In this document: piece by piece, positions 18,060 to 28,309 of the stretch
Numbering within the stretch: the first letter of the stretch is position 1
Layout: each line of letters opens with the position of its first letter
Origin: Nocardia shimofusensis NBRC 100134
Lineage (GTDB): Bacteria > Actinomycetota > Actinomycetes > Mycobacteriales > Mycobacteriaceae
Length of the DNA: 64,000 nt
Assembly (NCBI RefSeq): GCF_001613125.1
Contig: NZ_BDBT01000003.1
Coordinates: forward strand, 124,001 to 188,000
Direction: 5' to 3'
Made by a program: the position numbers and the translations under genes
Notes under the pieces: model-generated
The model's database searches: none
The model's input: only the letters and a program-made list of their open reading frames with translations
What the model was told of the DNA's origin: nothing

Positions 18060-19448
18060 TCAGCCGTGGGCGCGGGCGGGTGCGGGCACGTCCGCGCCCA
18101 CCCGCGCCCAGCGTCCGGAGAGGGTGCGGCCGCCGACCGCGGCCAAACGCAACACCATGAAAATGCCCAAGCCCGACCAGATTCCGGCGATTCCCCAATC
18201 GAACGCCAGCGACAGCCAGATGACCGGCAGGAACCCCGCCACCGCGGCCGCGAGTGTGGCGGTCCGCAGGAAGGCCGCGTCACCCGCGCCGAGCAGCACC
18301 CCGTCGAGCGCGAACACGACACCGGCGATCGGAATGAGGGCGACGAAGAACCACCAGGCCACGCCGGCGCGATCGAGGACCTCGGCATCGGTGGTGAACA
18401 ACGTGGGGATCACCGCGTAGCCGGCCGCGAACACCGCGGCCAGCACCAGCGCGAACACCTCCGACCATCGGGTGACCCGACCCGCCAGCCGTTTCGCCCC
18501 GGCCGCGTCGCCGCCGCCGAGCGCGGCGCCGACGAGAGTCTGCGCGGCGATGGCCAGCGCGTCCAGGGCGAGGGCGAGGAAGCTCCACAGTTGCAGCACC
18601 AGCTGATGCGCCGCCACCGAGGCGGCGCCGAACCGGGCCGCCACCGCGGCCGCTGAGACGAAACAGGCCTGGAAGGACAAGCTGCGCAAGATCAGATCCC
18701 GCCCGAGCACCAACTGCGCACCCATCACCGACCAGTGCGGCGTCAGCGGCGTCCGTTCCCGCACCAGCGCGGCCACGAACAGCCCGGCGGTCACCACCTG
18801 CCCCGCGACATTGGCCACCGCCGAACCCACCAGTTCCATGCGCGGCGCGCCGAGCAGCCCGTGCACCAGCACCGGGCACAGCACCGCCGAGAGCGCCAGA
18901 CCCGCCACCACGAAGACCAGCGGACGGCGCGTCTGCTGCACACCCCGCATCCAACCGTTGCCCGCCATGGCGATCAAGATCAGCGGCACCCCGCACAACG
19001 CGATCCGCAACCAGGGCAATGCCTCGGCCGCCACCTCTCCGCCGCCGGCGATCACATCGGTCACCGGCCGGGCCGCCGCCTGCATCACAGCCAGGATCAG
19101 CAGGCCCGCCGCGATCGCCAGCCAGGTCGCTTGGACGCCCTCGGCCACCGCACCGTTCCGGTCGCCCGCCCCGTGCCTGCGCGCCGAGCGCGCGGTGGTG
19201 CCGTAGGACAGGAACGTCAGCTGGGTGCTCACCTGCGCGAGTACCAATCCGCCGACAGCGAGGCCCGCCAGCGCGAGAGCGCCGAGCCTGCCGACCACTG
19301 CCAGATCGAACAGCAGATAGAGCGGCTCGGCCACGAGCACGCCCAGGGTCGGCACGGCCAGGCCGAGAATCCGGCGTGGACCCGCGTCCGCGGGGTCGGT
19401 GGCCGCGCCGGACGGCTCCGGCGGGGAGTCGGACTGCTCGGACGTCAT
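18060..19448 (-). CDS. dinF: MATE-family efflux transporter (DinF-like)
   Basis: A 462-residue inner-membrane cation-coupled multidrug exporter with about twelve hydrophobic segments. Typical MATE features: LYLLFDLAVVGRLGALALAGL in the first helices and MRGVQQTRRPLVFV after helix 4. It lies upstream of nrnA-rbfA-infB in the opposite end of the block but on the same strand, matching dinF (Rv2836c) next to Rv2837c. It begins 18 bases after the nrnA-like stop, so it is probably the tail of that operon. Substrate unknown. Confidence 0.9.
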   Translation of the reverse strand: MTSEQSDSPPEPSGAATDPADAGPRRILGLAVPTLGVLVAEPLYLLFDLAVVGRLGALALAGLAVGGLVLAQVSTQLTFLSYGTTARSARRHGAGDRNGAVAEGVQATWLAIAAGLLILAVMQAAARPVTDVIAGGGEVAAEALPWLRIALCGVPLILIAMAGNGWMRGVQQTRRPLVFVVAGLALSAVLCPVLVHGLLGAPRMELVGSAVANVAGQVVTAGLFVAALVRERTPLTPHWSVMGAQLVLGRDLILRSLSFQACFVSAAAVAARFGAASVAAHQLVLQLWSFLALALDALAIAAQTLVGAALGGGDAAGAKRLAGRVTRWSEVFALVLAAVFAAGYAVIPTLFTTDAEVLDRAGVAWWFFVALIPIAGVVFALDGVLLGAGDAAFLRTATLAAAVAGFLPVIWLSLAFDWGIAGIWSGLGIFMVLRLAAVGGRTLSGRWARVGADVPAPARAHG

Positions 19449-19466
19449 GATCGAATGCGGCCCGGA

Positions 19467-20477
19467 TCAGCCGATCGCTCGCAACAGCGCCGCGACGATC
19501 TCCTGCGGACTTCCCTCCGTGGTATACCCGGCCGCGAAGCGGTGCCCGCCACCCCCGAGCGCGGTCGCCACCTCGGCGACATCCACGCCGTCGTCGGCGC
19601 CCGGACCCGAATTCCGGGAACGCAGCGAAACCGTCCAGCGGTTCTCGGTCGTCCGCGATTCCTTGAACACCGCCGCGATCCCGGCCTCGGCGGCCGTGCG
19701 CACGATGTCGACGACGCTCTCGACCTCCTCCGGACGCACCCCGAGCACGTCGTCACGGCCGATCACCACGTACGCCAACCCCGCGCCGCCACGTACCTCG
19801 GGTTCGAGTCGTGCGGTCGCCAACACCCGCGAGAGCATGGGCAGCCAGGCGAAGGGGTGGGTGTCGAGCAGTCCCCTGGTGATCTCCGCGCCGTCGATCC
19901 CGGTGGCCAGCAGTCGCTCGGCCAGCGCGTGGGTACCAGGCCGCACCCAGCGGAACGATCCGGTGTCGGTGACCAACCCGGCATACAGGCAGTGCGCCAC
20001 CTCCGCGTCGATGGGTTCGCCCCAGGCGTCGAGCACCCGGGCGACCAGCCCTGCGGTGGACTCGGCTCCCGGATCGACCACATTGATCGCGCCGAAGCAG
20101 GTGTTGGACCGGTGGTGGTCGATCACGATCGAGGTCGGCGCCCGCGTCAGCAGATCGGCCAGCACACCCATCCGGCTCGCGCTGGCACAGTCGACGGCGA
20201 CCACGAGATCCACCTCGCCGGGCACCTCGGCCGACGGCACCAGCAGGTCCACGCCGGGCAGCGTCCGCATGGACGCGGGCAGTTCGACGGGATCGGCGAA
20301 CGAGACCCGCACGTCCATGCCGCGCCTGCGCAACACCAGTCCCAACGCGAGCCCGCTGCCGATGGTGTCGGCGTCGGGCTGCACGTGGCTGACCACGGCG
20401 ACCCTCTTCGCGGCATCCAGTGCCGCGACCGCCGCGCGCAGTTCGGCGTCGAAGGAGCCGTCGGCGCTGATCGTCAT
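19467..20477 (-). CDS. DHH/DHHA1 phosphoesterase (NrnA/CnpB-like)
   Basis: A 336-residue DHH-family enzyme. It has VVSHVQPDADTIGSGLALG (motif I), VAVDCAS, the defining IDHHRSN (motif III, about residue 135) and a DHHA1 domain ending in GGGGHRFAAGYT. Family members degrade nanoRNA and pAp, and the mycobacterial orthologue (Rv2837c, CnpB) also hydrolyses cyclic di-AMP products. Which activity dominates here cannot be told. Ten bases separate it from rbfA. Confidence 0.93.
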   Translation of the reverse strand: MTISADGSFDAELRAAVAALDAAKRVAVVSHVQPDADTIGSGLALGLVLRRRGMDVRVSFADPVELPASMRTLPGVDLLVPSAEVPGEVDLVVAVDCASASRMGVLADLLTRAPTSIVIDHHRSNTCFGAINVVDPGAESTAGLVARVLDAWGEPIDAEVAHCLYAGLVTDTGSFRWVRPGTHALAERLLATGIDGAEITRGLLDTHPFAWLPMLSRVLATARLEPEVRGGAGLAYVVIGRDDVLGVRPEEVESVVDIVRTAAEAGIAAVFKESRTTENRWTVSLRSRNSGPGADDGVDVAEVATALGGGGHRFAAGYTTEGSPQEIVAALLRAIG

Positions 20478-20487
20478 GCGGGTGGCG

Positions 20488-20931
20488 TCACTCGTCCTCG
20501 TCGCGATCGACCTTGTAGGGGTCGGGGTCGCCCGCGGGTTTCGCGTTGGCCGCCGCCCGGGCCGCTGCCTCGTCCGAGGCGCGTGCCCTCGCGAGCAACT
20601 CTTCCATCTCGCGCGCGACGTCGGGCACCCGGTCGAGCACGAAAGCCAATGTGGGAGTGAACTTCACGCCGGTACCCGCACCCACCTTGGAGCGCAGCAC
20701 CCCCTTGGCCTTCTCCAGGCCGGCGGCCGCGGCCTGATAATCGGGTTCGGCATCGATGGTCTCGCCCATCACCGTGTAATACACCGTGGCTTCGCGCAGA
20801 TCACCGGTGACCTTCGCGTCGGTGATCGTCACGAAACGCAGCCGCGGGTCCTTGATTTCGTACTCGATCGCGGTCGCCACGATCGAGGAGATCCGCTTCG
20901 CGAGTCGGCGTGCCCTGGCTTGATCCACCAT
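20488..20931 (-). CDS. rbfA: Ribosome-binding factor A
   Basis: A 147-residue cold-shock and 30S maturation factor that binds near helix 1 of 16S rRNA. It shows [21 protein letters not shown] at the start, [20 protein letters not shown], and [19 protein letters not shown], then an Ala-rich acidic tail. ATG 20931 has an excellent ribosome site (AGGAGG). It lies between DUF503 and nrnA, as in related genomes. Confidence 0.96.
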   Translation of the reverse strand: MVDQARARRLAKRISSIVATAIEYEIKDPRLRFVTITDAKVTGDLREATVYYTVMGETIDAEPDYQAAAAGLEKAKGVLRSKVGAGTGVKFTPTLAFVLDRVPDVAREMEELLARARASDEAAARAAANAKPAGDPDPYKVDRDEDE

Positions 20932-20969
20932 GGCTTTTCCTCCTCACTGTCGATGAACTCACGTGCCGG

Positions 20970-21260
20970 CTAATCCTCCGGGCCGAAGACCCGGCGGCGT
21001 ACTGCCAGCAACTCTAACTCCGGGCGAGCGGCGACGTGCCGCTCGCATTTGTCGAGTACCGCGCTCAGGTGACTCATATCAGGACTGACCATCGCCACTG
21101 CGAGCAGCGTGCGCCGGTACCTGTCGTGTTCCCCCGCCTCGGCGGTACTCACGCCGAATCGTTGCAGCTCGGCGAGCACCGGCCGGATGACCGAACGCTT
21201 CTCCTTCAGGGAGTGCACGTCGCCGAGCAGAATGTCGAACTCCAGTGCACCCAGGTACAC
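20970..21260 (-). CDS. DUF503 family protein (YlxP-like)
   Basis: A 96-residue protein of the DUF503 family, usually found between infB and rbfA. It matches with YLGALEFDILLGDVHSLKEKR at the start and HLSAVLDKCERHVAARPE later. Biochemical role is not established; linkage suggests ribosome or translation work. The start is GTG 21260, with GGAAGG 7-8 bases upstream; the nearby ATG 21264 is in another frame. Confidence 0.9.
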   Translation of the reverse strand: MYLGALEFDILLGDVHSLKEKRSVIRPVLAELQRFGVSTAEAGEHDRYRRTLLAVAMVSPDMSHLSAVLDKCERHVAARPELELLAVRRRVFGPED

Positions 21261-21349
21261 CCATACACCTTCCAGTACCGGCGACCGCGCCGCGCGGTGC
21301 GCACCCCGGATCTACGGGCGCGCACCACGCGGCGTGGTCGATCGAGGCG

Positions 21350-24337
21350 TCAGTCGCGCGGCTTCTCGCGCAGCTCGTAGGCCTCGACGATGTCGCCTTC
21401 CTTGATGTCGTTGTAGGTCAGCGTCATACCGCACTCGTAGCCTTCGCGGACCTCGGTGGCGTCGTCCTTCTCGCGCTTGAGCGAGGAGATCGTCGTCGTC
21501 TCGGCCACCACCACGTTGTCGCGCAGCAGGCGCGCCTTGGCGTTGCGCTTGACCGAACCCGACAGCACCATGCAGCCGGCGATGTTGCCGACCTTCGAGG
21601 AGCGGAAGATGGCACGGATCTCGGCGCGACCCAGCTCGACCTCTTCGTAGATCGGCTTGAGCATGCCCTTGAGGGCCTTCTCGATCTCGTCGATGGCCTG
21701 GTAGATCACCGAGTAGTACCGGATGTCCACGCCTTCGCGGTTGGCCAGCTCGGTCGCCTTGCCCTCGGCACGCACGTTGAACCCGATGATGATCGCGTTC
21801 GACGCCGACGCCAGGTTGACGTTGGTCTCGGTGACGCCACCGACACCGCGGTCGATGACCCGCAGCCGCACTTCCTCGCCGACCTCGATACCCATGAGGG
21901 CCTCTTCGAGGGCCTCGACGGTACCGGAGTTGTCGCCCTTGAGGATCAGGTTGAGCTCCGAAGTCTCCTTCAGCGCGGCATCCAGATCTTCCAGGCTGAT
22001 CCGCTTGCGGCTGCGCGCGGCCAGTGCGTTGCGCTTGCGCGCATTGCGCCGGTCGGCGATCTGGCGGGCGATGCGATCCTCGTCGACGACCAGCAGGTTG
22101 TCACCGGCACCGGGCACGGAGGTGAAGCCGACCACCTGGACGGGCCGCGACGGCAGCGCCGCGTCGACGTCGTCGCCGTGCTCGTCGACCATGCGGCGCA
22201 CGCGACCGTAGGCGTCGCCCGCCACGATCGAGTCGCCGACCCGCAGGGTGCCGCGCTGGATGAGCACCGTCGCCACCGGACCGCGACCGCGGTCGAGGTG
22301 GGCTTCGATGGCCACGCCCTGGGCGTCCATGTTCGGGTTGGCGCGCAGGTCCAGTGCCGCGTCGGCGGTCAGCAGGACCGCTTCCAGCAGCGCGTCGATA
22401 TTGGTGCCCTGCTTGGCGGAGATGTCGACGAACATGGTGTCGCCACCGTATTCCTCGGCCACCAGCCCGTATTCGGTGAGCTGCTGGCGGATCTTCTCCG
22501 GGTTCGCGCCTTCCTTGTCGATCTTGTTGACCGCCACCACGATCGGCACGTCGGCCGCCTGCGCGTGGTTGATGGCCTCCACCGTCTGCGGCATCACGCC
22601 GTCGTCGGCGGCGACCACCAGGATCGCGATGTCGGTGGCCTTCGCGCCACGGGCACGCATGGCGGTGAACGCCTCGTGACCCGGGGTGTCGATGAAGGTG
22701 ATCAGGCGATCGTCCTCACCGAGGTGGGTGAGCACCTGGTAGGCGCCGATGTGCTGGGTGATGCCACCGGCCTCGCCCTCGCGGACGTTGGCCTTGCGGA
22801 TCGTGTCGAGCAGCCGGGTCTTGCCGTGGTCGACGTGACCCATGACGGTGACCACCGGCGGACGGATCTGCAGATCGTCTTCGTCGCCCGCGTCCTCGCC
22901 GTAGGTGAGGTCGAAGCTCTCCAGCAGCTCGCGGTCCTCGTCCTCCGGGCTGACGACCTGGACGACGTAGTTCATCTCGCCGCCGAGCAGCTCGAGGGTC
23001 TCGTCGTTGACCGACTGGGTCGCGGTGACCATCTCGCCGAGGTTGAACAGCGCCTGGACGAGAGCGGCCGGGTTCGCGTCGATCTTCTCCGCGAAGTCCG
23101 ACAGCGACGCGCCGCGAGCGAGGCGGATGACCTCGCCGTTGCCGCGCGGCAGCCGAACGCCGCCGACCGACGGAGCCTGCATCGAGTCGTATTCCTGGCG
23201 CTTCTGGCGCTTGGACTTGCGGCCACGACGCGGAGCGCCGCCGGGACGGCCGAACGCGCCCGCGGCACCGCCACGACCACCCGGACCACCCGGACGACCG
23301 CCGCCACCACCGGGACGACCACGGAAACCACCGGCCGCGGGGGCGCCTGCACCGGCACCGGGAGCGCCGCCACCGCCACCGCGGTAACCACCACCGCCGC
23401 CGCCACCGCCGGGACGACCCGCACCACCGGGCGCGCCGCCGGGACGACCCGGACGACCACCCGCGCTGGGGGCGGGACGCGCCGAACGAGCGGGCATCGC
23501 ACCGGGATTCGGACGCGGAGGCATCGAGCCGGGGCTCGGACGCGGGCCACCGGGACGCGGCGCGCCACCCTGGGCGGCCGCCGGACGCGGACCCGGGGTC
23601 GCGCCACCGGGACGCGGAGCGCCCTGACCGGGGCCGGGACGCGCGCCACCCTGCGCGGGGCCCGGACGCGGGCCACCGGGACCGGGACGCGCGGCGGGAC
23701 GCTCACGCTCACGGTCGGGAGCCGACGAGAAGGGGTTGTTGCCCACACGCGGGGGCTTCGGACCCGGCTTCGGGCCGGGGCGCGGGCCACCCTGGGCCGG
23801 GGCGCCCGGACGCTGCTGCTGCTGGCCGGGACGCTGCTGTTGCTGCTGCGGCTGAGCGGGACGCGGACCACCCGGGGTCGGGCGCGGGCCGGCCGGAGCC
23901 GAGGGAGCCGCAGGGGCTGCCTTGGCCGCGGGGGCTTCCGGCATCGCGGGCCGCGGGGCCGGAGCCGGACCGGGCTTGGCGCCAGGCCCGGGACGGACCT
24001 CGGACGGCCGTGCGACCTGCTCGGCGGGCGCCTGCTGCGCTGCGGCAGGAGCACTCGCGGGGCTCGGGGTGCGCGGACCCGGACGGGGGCCGCCGGGGAC
24101 CGGCTTGGGGCCCGGACGGGCCGACGACGAAGGACCGGGCCTCGCACCGGTCTTGGCGCCGTTCGCGGGGGCCGATTTCGACGCGAACGACTCGCGCAGC
24201 CGACGCGCGACGGGCGCTTCCACTGTCGAGGACGCCGACTTCACGAACTCGCCTTGCTCCTTGAGCGTTGCGAGTAGTTCCTTGCTCGTGACACCGAGTT
24301 CTTTGGCCAACTCGTGCACGCGGGCCTTGCCTGCCAC
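21350..24337 (-). CDS. infB: Translation initiation factor IF-2
   Basis: A 995-residue GTPase that places initiator fMet-tRNA on the 30S subunit and joins 50S. GTG 24337 gives the family start ([15 protein letters not shown]) behind GAGGAG. Residues 1-60 are the IF2-N fold. Residues about 60-400 form a very long low-complexity region rich in Pro, Gly, Arg and Gln. A second IF2-N fold follows ([20 protein letters not shown]). The GTPase has GHVDHGKT (500-507), DTPGHEAF and NKID. Domains II-IV end the protein. Longer than E. coli IF-2 because of the linker. Confidence 0.97.
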   Translation of the reverse strand: MAGKARVHELAKELGVTSKELLATLKEQGEFVKSASSTVEAPVARRLRESFASKSAPANGAKTGARPGPSSSARPGPKPVPGGPRPGPRTPSPASAPAAAQQAPAEQVARPSEVRPGPGAKPGPAPAPRPAMPEAPAAKAAPAAPSAPAGPRPTPGGPRPAQPQQQQQRPGQQQQRPGAPAQGGPRPGPKPGPKPPRVGNNPFSSAPDRERERPAARPGPGGPRPGPAQGGARPGPGQGAPRPGGATPGPRPAAAQGGAPRPGGPRPSPGSMPPRPNPGAMPARSARPAPSAGGRPGRPGGAPGGAGRPGGGGGGGGYRGGGGGAPGAGAGAPAAGGFRGRPGGGGGRPGGPGGRGGAAGAFGRPGGAPRRGRKSKRQKRQEYDSMQAPSVGGVRLPRGNGEVIRLARGASLSDFAEKIDANPAALVQALFNLGEMVTATQSVNDETLELLGGEMNYVVQVVSPEDEDRELLESFDLTYGEDAGDEDDLQIRPPVVTVMGHVDHGKTRLLDTIRKANVREGEAGGITQHIGAYQVLTHLGEDDRLITFIDTPGHEAFTAMRARGAKATDIAILVVAADDGVMPQTVEAINHAQAADVPIVVAVNKIDKEGANPEKIRQQLTEYGLVAEEYGGDTMFVDISAKQGTNIDALLEAVLLTADAALDLRANPNMDAQGVAIEAHLDRGRGPVATVLIQRGTLRVGDSIVAGDAYGRVRRMVDEHGDDVDAALPSRPVQVVGFTSVPGAGDNLLVVDEDRIARQIADRRNARKRNALAARSRKRISLEDLDAALKETSELNLILKGDNSGTVEALEEALMGIEVGEEVRLRVIDRGVGGVTETNVNLASASNAIIIGFNVRAEGKATELANREGVDIRYYSVIYQAIDEIEKALKGMLKPIYEEVELGRAEIRAIFRSSKVGNIAGCMVLSGSVKRNAKARLLRDNVVVAETTTISSLKREKDDATEVREGYECGMTLTYNDIKEGDIVEAYELREKPRD

Positions 24338-24445
24338 TGCTCTCCTCACTGAGAGGTCGAGCAGCGCCACCGATTCAGGGACGGCGGCCCGCACGACCTC
24401 GGGTTATCTCCGATGGACGTTCATCGTTGGTACTTCACGGTGTGC

Positions 24446-24778
24446 TCATGAGTGCTCGTGCCTGTTCTCGAGGTACTGCTCCAGGGCTGAGATATCCAGA
24501 TGTCCGGACACTCGTAGTGCTCTGCCGAATGCTCGGCGTCGAACCGCTGCGGTCAAACAAGCGGAAAGGGGGTGCACCCAGGCACCCCTTCCGGGAAGTC
24601 TGCGCCGAGGATCGGGAACGACCACGACGATACGGGATCCGTCGCCGGTGTCCCGATCTCGCGCCACGATCCGTAGCAGTTCGACGGCCGACTCTTGCTT
24701 CCGGCATCCGATACACGTACGCACCGGAGCCGACCGGCGCGGAGACGTCCGGTGCTGCTCGGTGGTGCGCTCGGGCAA
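24446..24778 (-). CDS. YlxR-family RNA-binding protein (DUF448)
   Basis: A short protein of the YlxR family between nusA and infB. The hallmark RTCIGCRKQE lies near the N-terminus, followed by LLRIVARD and RRRLPGRGAWVHP. In other bacteria YlxR is a nucleoid/RNA-associated protein linked to RNase P. The start is unclear: the frame is open to 24988, but the only plausible starts nearby are TTG 24778 and a GTG just before RTCIGC; no strong ribosome site was found. About 110 residues as given. Confidence 0.8.
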   Translation of the reverse strand: MPERTTEQHRTSPRRSAPVRTCIGCRKQESAVELLRIVARDRDTGDGSRIVVVVPDPRRRLPGRGAWVHPLSACLTAAVRRRAFGRALRVSGHLDISALEQYLENRHEHS

Positions 24779-24912
24779 AGTAGCCGAGGGCTCGAGTCGA
24801 ACCTCTGACCACTCTACAGCCGAGACGCCGTGTTCACCGAACCCGTCCCCCTTCGGAGTGACGAACCGATCCCGCGGGCCCACCGATTCCCGGCTCGCAC
24901 CGTGTACTCCGC

Positions 24913-25941
24913 TCAACTGCGATGCGCCTCCGTGCGGGCGCTGTCGTCCACGTCCCCGGCGGCATCGCTGCGGATATCGATGCGCCACCCGGTCAACCGG
25001 GCCGCCAGGCGGGCGTTCTGGCCCTCCTTGCCGATCGCCAGCGAGAGCTGGAAGTCGGGCACCACGACCCGCGCGGCGCGGGCGTCGGGATCGACGACGG
25101 TGACGGAAACCACTTTCGACGGCGAGAGGGCATTACCGACGAACGTCGCCGGATCCTCGGCGTAGTCGATGATGTCGATCTTCTCCCCCGCCAGCTCGCT
25201 CATCACATTGCGCACCCGCTGCCCCATCGGGCCGATGCAAGCGCCCTTGGCATTGACCCCGGGGACGGTGGCGCGGACCGCGATCTTGGACCGGTGCCCG
25301 GCCTCACGCGCCACCGCGACGATTTCCACCGAGCCGTCGGCGATCTCGGGCACCTCGAGGGCGAACAGCCGGCGAACCAGATTCGGGTGGGTGCGCGAGA
25401 GGGTGATCTGCGGGCCGCGCGGGCCACGGGAGACGCCGACGACGTAGCACTTGACGCGGTCGCCGTGCTGGTAGGTCTCGCCGGGAACCTGCTCGGCGGC
25501 CGGGATCAAGCCCTCCGTCCCGTGCAGTTCGCTGCCGATGCGCACCACGACGGTGCCGCGGGCATTGGCCCGGGCGTCGCGCTGCACGACACCGCCGACG
25601 ATGTCGCCCTCATGTGTGGAGAACTCGCCGAAGGACTTCTCGTTCTCCGCGTCGCGCAGCCGCTGCAGCACCACCTGGCGCGCGGTGGTCGCGGCGATGC
25701 GGCCGAACCCCTCCGGGGTGTCGTCCCATTCGGAGACGACGTTGTTGTCGGCGTCGAGTTCGACCGCCATGACGCGCACGGCGCCGGTCTTCTGGTTGAT
25801 GTCGACACGCGCGTTGGGCTGGTGCCCCTCGGTGTGCCGGTAAGCGGTCAACAGTGCCGACTCGATCGCGGAGATCACTGTCTCGATCGAGATCCCCTTG
25901 TCGGCGACAATCGCCCGCAGGGCTTCGATTTCGATGTTCAT
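24913..25941 (-). CDS. nusA: Transcription termination/antitermination factor NusA
   Basis: A 342-residue RNA-polymerase-binding factor. The N-terminal domain ([16 protein letters not shown]) is followed by an S1 domain (about 130-200) and two KH domains ([42 protein letters not shown]). It lacks the C-terminal acidic repeats of E. coli NusA, as usual for actinobacteria. ATG 25941 overlaps the rimP stop (ATGA), so the pair is translationally coupled. The frame stays open upstream but that part belongs to other frames. Confidence 0.96.
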   Translation of the reverse strand: MNIEIEALRAIVADKGISIETVISAIESALLTAYRHTEGHQPNARVDINQKTGAVRVMAVELDADNNVVSEWDDTPEGFGRIAATTARQVVLQRLRDAENEKSFGEFSTHEGDIVGGVVQRDARANARGTVVVRIGSELHGTEGLIPAAEQVPGETYQHGDRVKCYVVGVSRGPRGPQITLSRTHPNLVRRLFALEVPEIADGSVEIVAVAREAGHRSKIAVRATVPGVNAKGACIGPMGQRVRNVMSELAGEKIDIIDYAEDPATFVGNALSPSKVVSVTVVDPDARAARVVVPDFQLSLAIGKEGQNARLAARLTGWRIDIRSDAAGDVDDSARTEAHRS

Positions 25942-26585
25942 TCCACGATCCCTTCGCTCGGCTCGGACGCTGGTGTTGCGGGTGAAGCGGGTGGTGCGGG
26001 TACTGCGAGAACGTCGTCCTGAGCCGGTTGCGGCCGGCCGGGTGCCACCCCGCCCGCGAGTTCCAGTTCCCTGGCCCCCGGCGGGGAGAACTCCACCTGC
26101 ACGACCGCGCGCTCGATGTCGGCGAGCGGTACGCGCACCCGGTGCGGCTTGCGTTTGCCACCGAGCACCAGCGCGACCGTCTCCTCGCTCAGCGCGCCGA
26201 CCCGTGCCTCGAAGCGCACCGATCCGCCGGGGTCGGGAGGTTCGGCGCCCGGCCGCAGCGTGATCCGCACTTTGCGGCCCTGCGCACGACGCCAGTGCCG
26301 CGGTTCGGTCAACGGGCGGTCGACCCCGGGGGTGGTGACTTCGAGCAGATACGGCGACTCGCCGAAAACGGCCGCGTCGTCCAAGACTACCGAGATCTCC
26401 GAACTGAGTTCGGCGACCGCGTCCAGGTCGGCCGATCCGTCGCTGTCCACGGTCACCGTGATCCTGGTCTGCGCGTCCGCACGGCCGCCCGCCCCGACGA
26501 TCTCCACGCCCTCGAGATCGAAACCCCGGCGTTCGACGAGTCCAGCAACCAGCTGGCTCACCCTTTCCTCGGTCGGCATGGGCAT
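25938..26585 (-). CDS. rimP: Ribosome maturation factor RimP
   Basis: A 215-residue 30S assembly factor. N-terminal alpha/beta domain: [19 protein letters not shown], then [10 protein letters not shown] and [22 protein letters not shown], the family signature. A C-terminal SH3-like domain ends in a Pro/Ala-rich tail of about 35 residues that is longer than usual. AGGGAG lies 9 bases before ATG 26585; ATG 26579 is an alternative. First gene of the rimP-nusA-ylxR-infB block. Confidence 0.94.
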   Translation of the reverse strand: MPMPTEERVSQLVAGLVERRGFDLEGVEIVGAGGRADAQTRITVTVDSDGSADLDAVAELSSEISVVLDDAAVFGESPYLLEVTTPGVDRPLTEPRHWRRAQGRKVRITLRPGAEPPDPGGSVRFEARVGALSEETVALVLGGKRKPHRVRVPLADIERAVVQVEFSPPGARELELAGGVAPGRPQPAQDDVLAVPAPPASPATPASEPSEGIVE

Positions 26586-26814
26586 GTGCGGCGGCTCCCT
26601 GGTTCAGTTGTGACGCGGTCCAGTTGTGGCACGGTCGTGTGTGACACGGCGAGAAATCCGGTACCGAATCTCTAGCGTAACGCGCCCGGAGAGTGTATAG
26701 GACCGTCAGCTCACAGCAATAAGCCGCTGGCGTGGCGTGTGTTCCTGGCGTGGCGGCGGTGACGGACGGGGCTCGGCGGCGAGTCCGAGGCGGCGAATCT
26801 GGCACGATGGTCGC

Positions 26815-27531
26815 GTGCCATTCCGCCTCTCCACGCCGTCGCAGGCCGGGCTTCCCACCCACCCCCTCGCGCACCGGCACGACACCTCGCAGAACGTGAC
26901 CGGACATCCCTGCCCGGTCGGCGCGGAAGCCGGCTCCTTCGCCCAACAGCACGGCGCCGCAACGGGATCCGTCCCCGGCGGTGTCGGCGCACAGGGATAC
27001 GCTACGCGTCCGGACACGGCCGTCGAGCGCCACCGGGCATCGTCGTTCGATCGGCGCACGGCGCTGCGGGCAGCGGGCGCGGGCGCGCTCGGCGCCCTGA
27101 CGGTAGCCGCGGTCGCCGCATGCGCCGAGGAGCCCGTGCACGACCCCGACCCGCTGGCCACCCACGAACTCCAAGCCCGCGCCGACGCCGCCGCCGCGAG
27201 CGCGGCGATCGCCCTGGCCCCCCACTTGCAGTCCCTCCTGAGCACCATCGCGGCGCAGCGCACCGAGCACGCCGAAGCCCTCGCCGCGGAGATCGCCCGA
27301 CTCGTCGGCGTCTACGGCGACGGGACCACCCCGGTCCACAAGACCAGACCGCCGAGCGCACCCCCCGCCGCGATCGCCGCGCCCGGCATCGAGCAGTTGC
27401 GCGATCAACTGTCCCGTTCACGCCGGGCCACCGCCGAACTCGCCGTCACCCTGTCCGGTTACCGCGCCGGCCTGCTGGCCTCCATCAGCGCCGCCTGCGC
27501 CGTGCACGCCGAAGGACTCATCACCGCATGA
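26815..27531 (+). CDS. Tat-exported lipoprotein-like protein (Rv2843-type)
   Basis: A 238-residue protein, divergent from rimP. A roughly 80-residue N-terminal extension precedes a twin-Arg signal ([19 protein letters not shown]) ending in VAAC, so it may be a Tat lipoprotein with an unusually long leader, or the true start may lie closer to the signal. The mature part is an Ala-rich helical domain. GTG 26815 is chosen because a CACGAT -10-like box lies just before it, which suggests a leaderless mRNA. Its stop overlaps the next gene (ATGA). Position matches Rv2843 upstream of Rv2844. Function unknown. Confidence 0.7.
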   Translation: MPFRLSTPSQAGLPTHPLAHRHDTSQNVTGHPCPVGAEAGSFAQQHGAATGSVPGGVGAQGYATRPDTAVERHRASSFDRRTALRAAGAGALGALTVAAVAACAEEPVHDPDPLATHELQARADAAAASAAIALAPHLQSLLSTIAAQRTEHAEALAAEIARLVGVYGDGTTPVHKTRPPSAPPAAIAAPGIEQLRDQLSRSRRATAELAVTLSGYRAGLLASISAACAVHAEGLITA

Positions 27532-27953
27532 CCGACGAACGTCAGACCGTCCTCGACGCCCTGCGCGCCGAGTACATCGCCGTCTACGCCTACGGTGTCA
27601 TCGCCGCCTACGGCTCTCCCGAACGGCGGGAGCTGATCGCCGAGCACACCGCCGCCCACCGCGCCCGCCGCGACGCCACCCTGGAGACCCTGCGCGCCGC
27701 GGGCGTGGCGGCCCCCACTCCCGACCCGGCCTATACCGTGCCGTTCCCGGTGGACAATCCGGTCGACGCGGCCCGGCTGGCCGAGACCGTGGAGGCCGAC
27801 GCCGCCGTCGCCTGGCGGGCGGTGGTCGAGCAGAGCAGCACCGAGCAGAACCGTCGCATGGGCGTGGACGCTCTGGCCGAAAGCGCGCTTCGCCTGGCGA
27901 CCTGGCAGAACATCCTCGGCACGCCGAGTGCCGCACTGCCGGGCGCGGTCTGA
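27528..27953 (+). CDS. DUF4439 ferritin-like protein (Rv2844-type)
   Basis: A 141-residue helical protein. The pattern LRAEYIAVYAYGVIAAYG, then ELIAEHTAAHRARRD with Glu and His residues on successive helices, matches DUF4439 ferritin-like domains; the metal and activity are not established. ATG 27528 overlaps the previous stop by 4 bases, so the two genes act as one unit. Confidence 0.85.
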   Translation: MTDERQTVLDALRAEYIAVYAYGVIAAYGSPERRELIAEHTAAHRARRDATLETLRAAGVAAPTPDPAYTVPFPVDNPVDAARLAETVEADAAVAWRAVVEQSSTEQNRRMGVDALAESALRLATWQNILGTPSAALPGAV

Positions 27954-28039
27954 GCCGGACGCCCATCCGGCACGGGGGCCGTGGCGAATAGTCCTTCGCC
28001 AGCGTTCCCCCCGATGGGCTTGCCGGAGGACAGGATTCG

Positions 28040-28174
28040 ATGAATCGCGCCATGCGCCGCGCCTGCGTGCTGCTGATCATCCTCGCCGCCGCCGTCACGG
28101 CATTCCGCACCGCGGCACCCGTCCGCGCCACCGGCGGACCGAACGATCTCGTTCGCGACTACACCGACATCTGA
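28040..28174 (+). CDS. Putative small secreted peptide, 44 residues
   Basis: ATG 28040 to TGA 28174, preceded by GGAGGA and AGGA. It encodes a basic N-terminus (MNRAMRRACVLLIILAAAVT) and hydrophobic stretch, then an Ala-rich cleavage-like site (APVRA) and a short mature tail of about 14 residues (TGGPNDLVRDYTDI). It follows the DUF4439 gene by 86 bases on the same strand and stops before the proS terminator. No known family was recognised. Confidence 0.5.
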   Translation: MNRAMRRACVLLIILAAAVTAFRTAAPVRATGGPNDLVRDYTDI

Positions 28175-28268
28175 GCGGACCGCCCGCATGTCCCAGCGGG
28201 TCGAGTCGCTGCCGCGCGTCCCCGGTCGGGCCGCATCGGCTCGATCGCTACGGCCCCGTCCGCGACGA

Positions 28269-28297
28269 CGCCCCCGGTCCTCGTCGGACCGGGGGCG
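28269..28297 (-). terminator. proS terminator hairpin
   Basis: Perfect 12-bp stem: arms 28269-28280 (CGCCCCCGGTCC) and 28286-28297, 5-base loop, 12 bases past the proS stop. Flanking CCGTCCG and CGGACGG can extend the stem after a small bulge. No T-run. Confidence 0.7.
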
Positions 28298-28309
28298 CGG
28301 ACGGAAGTC

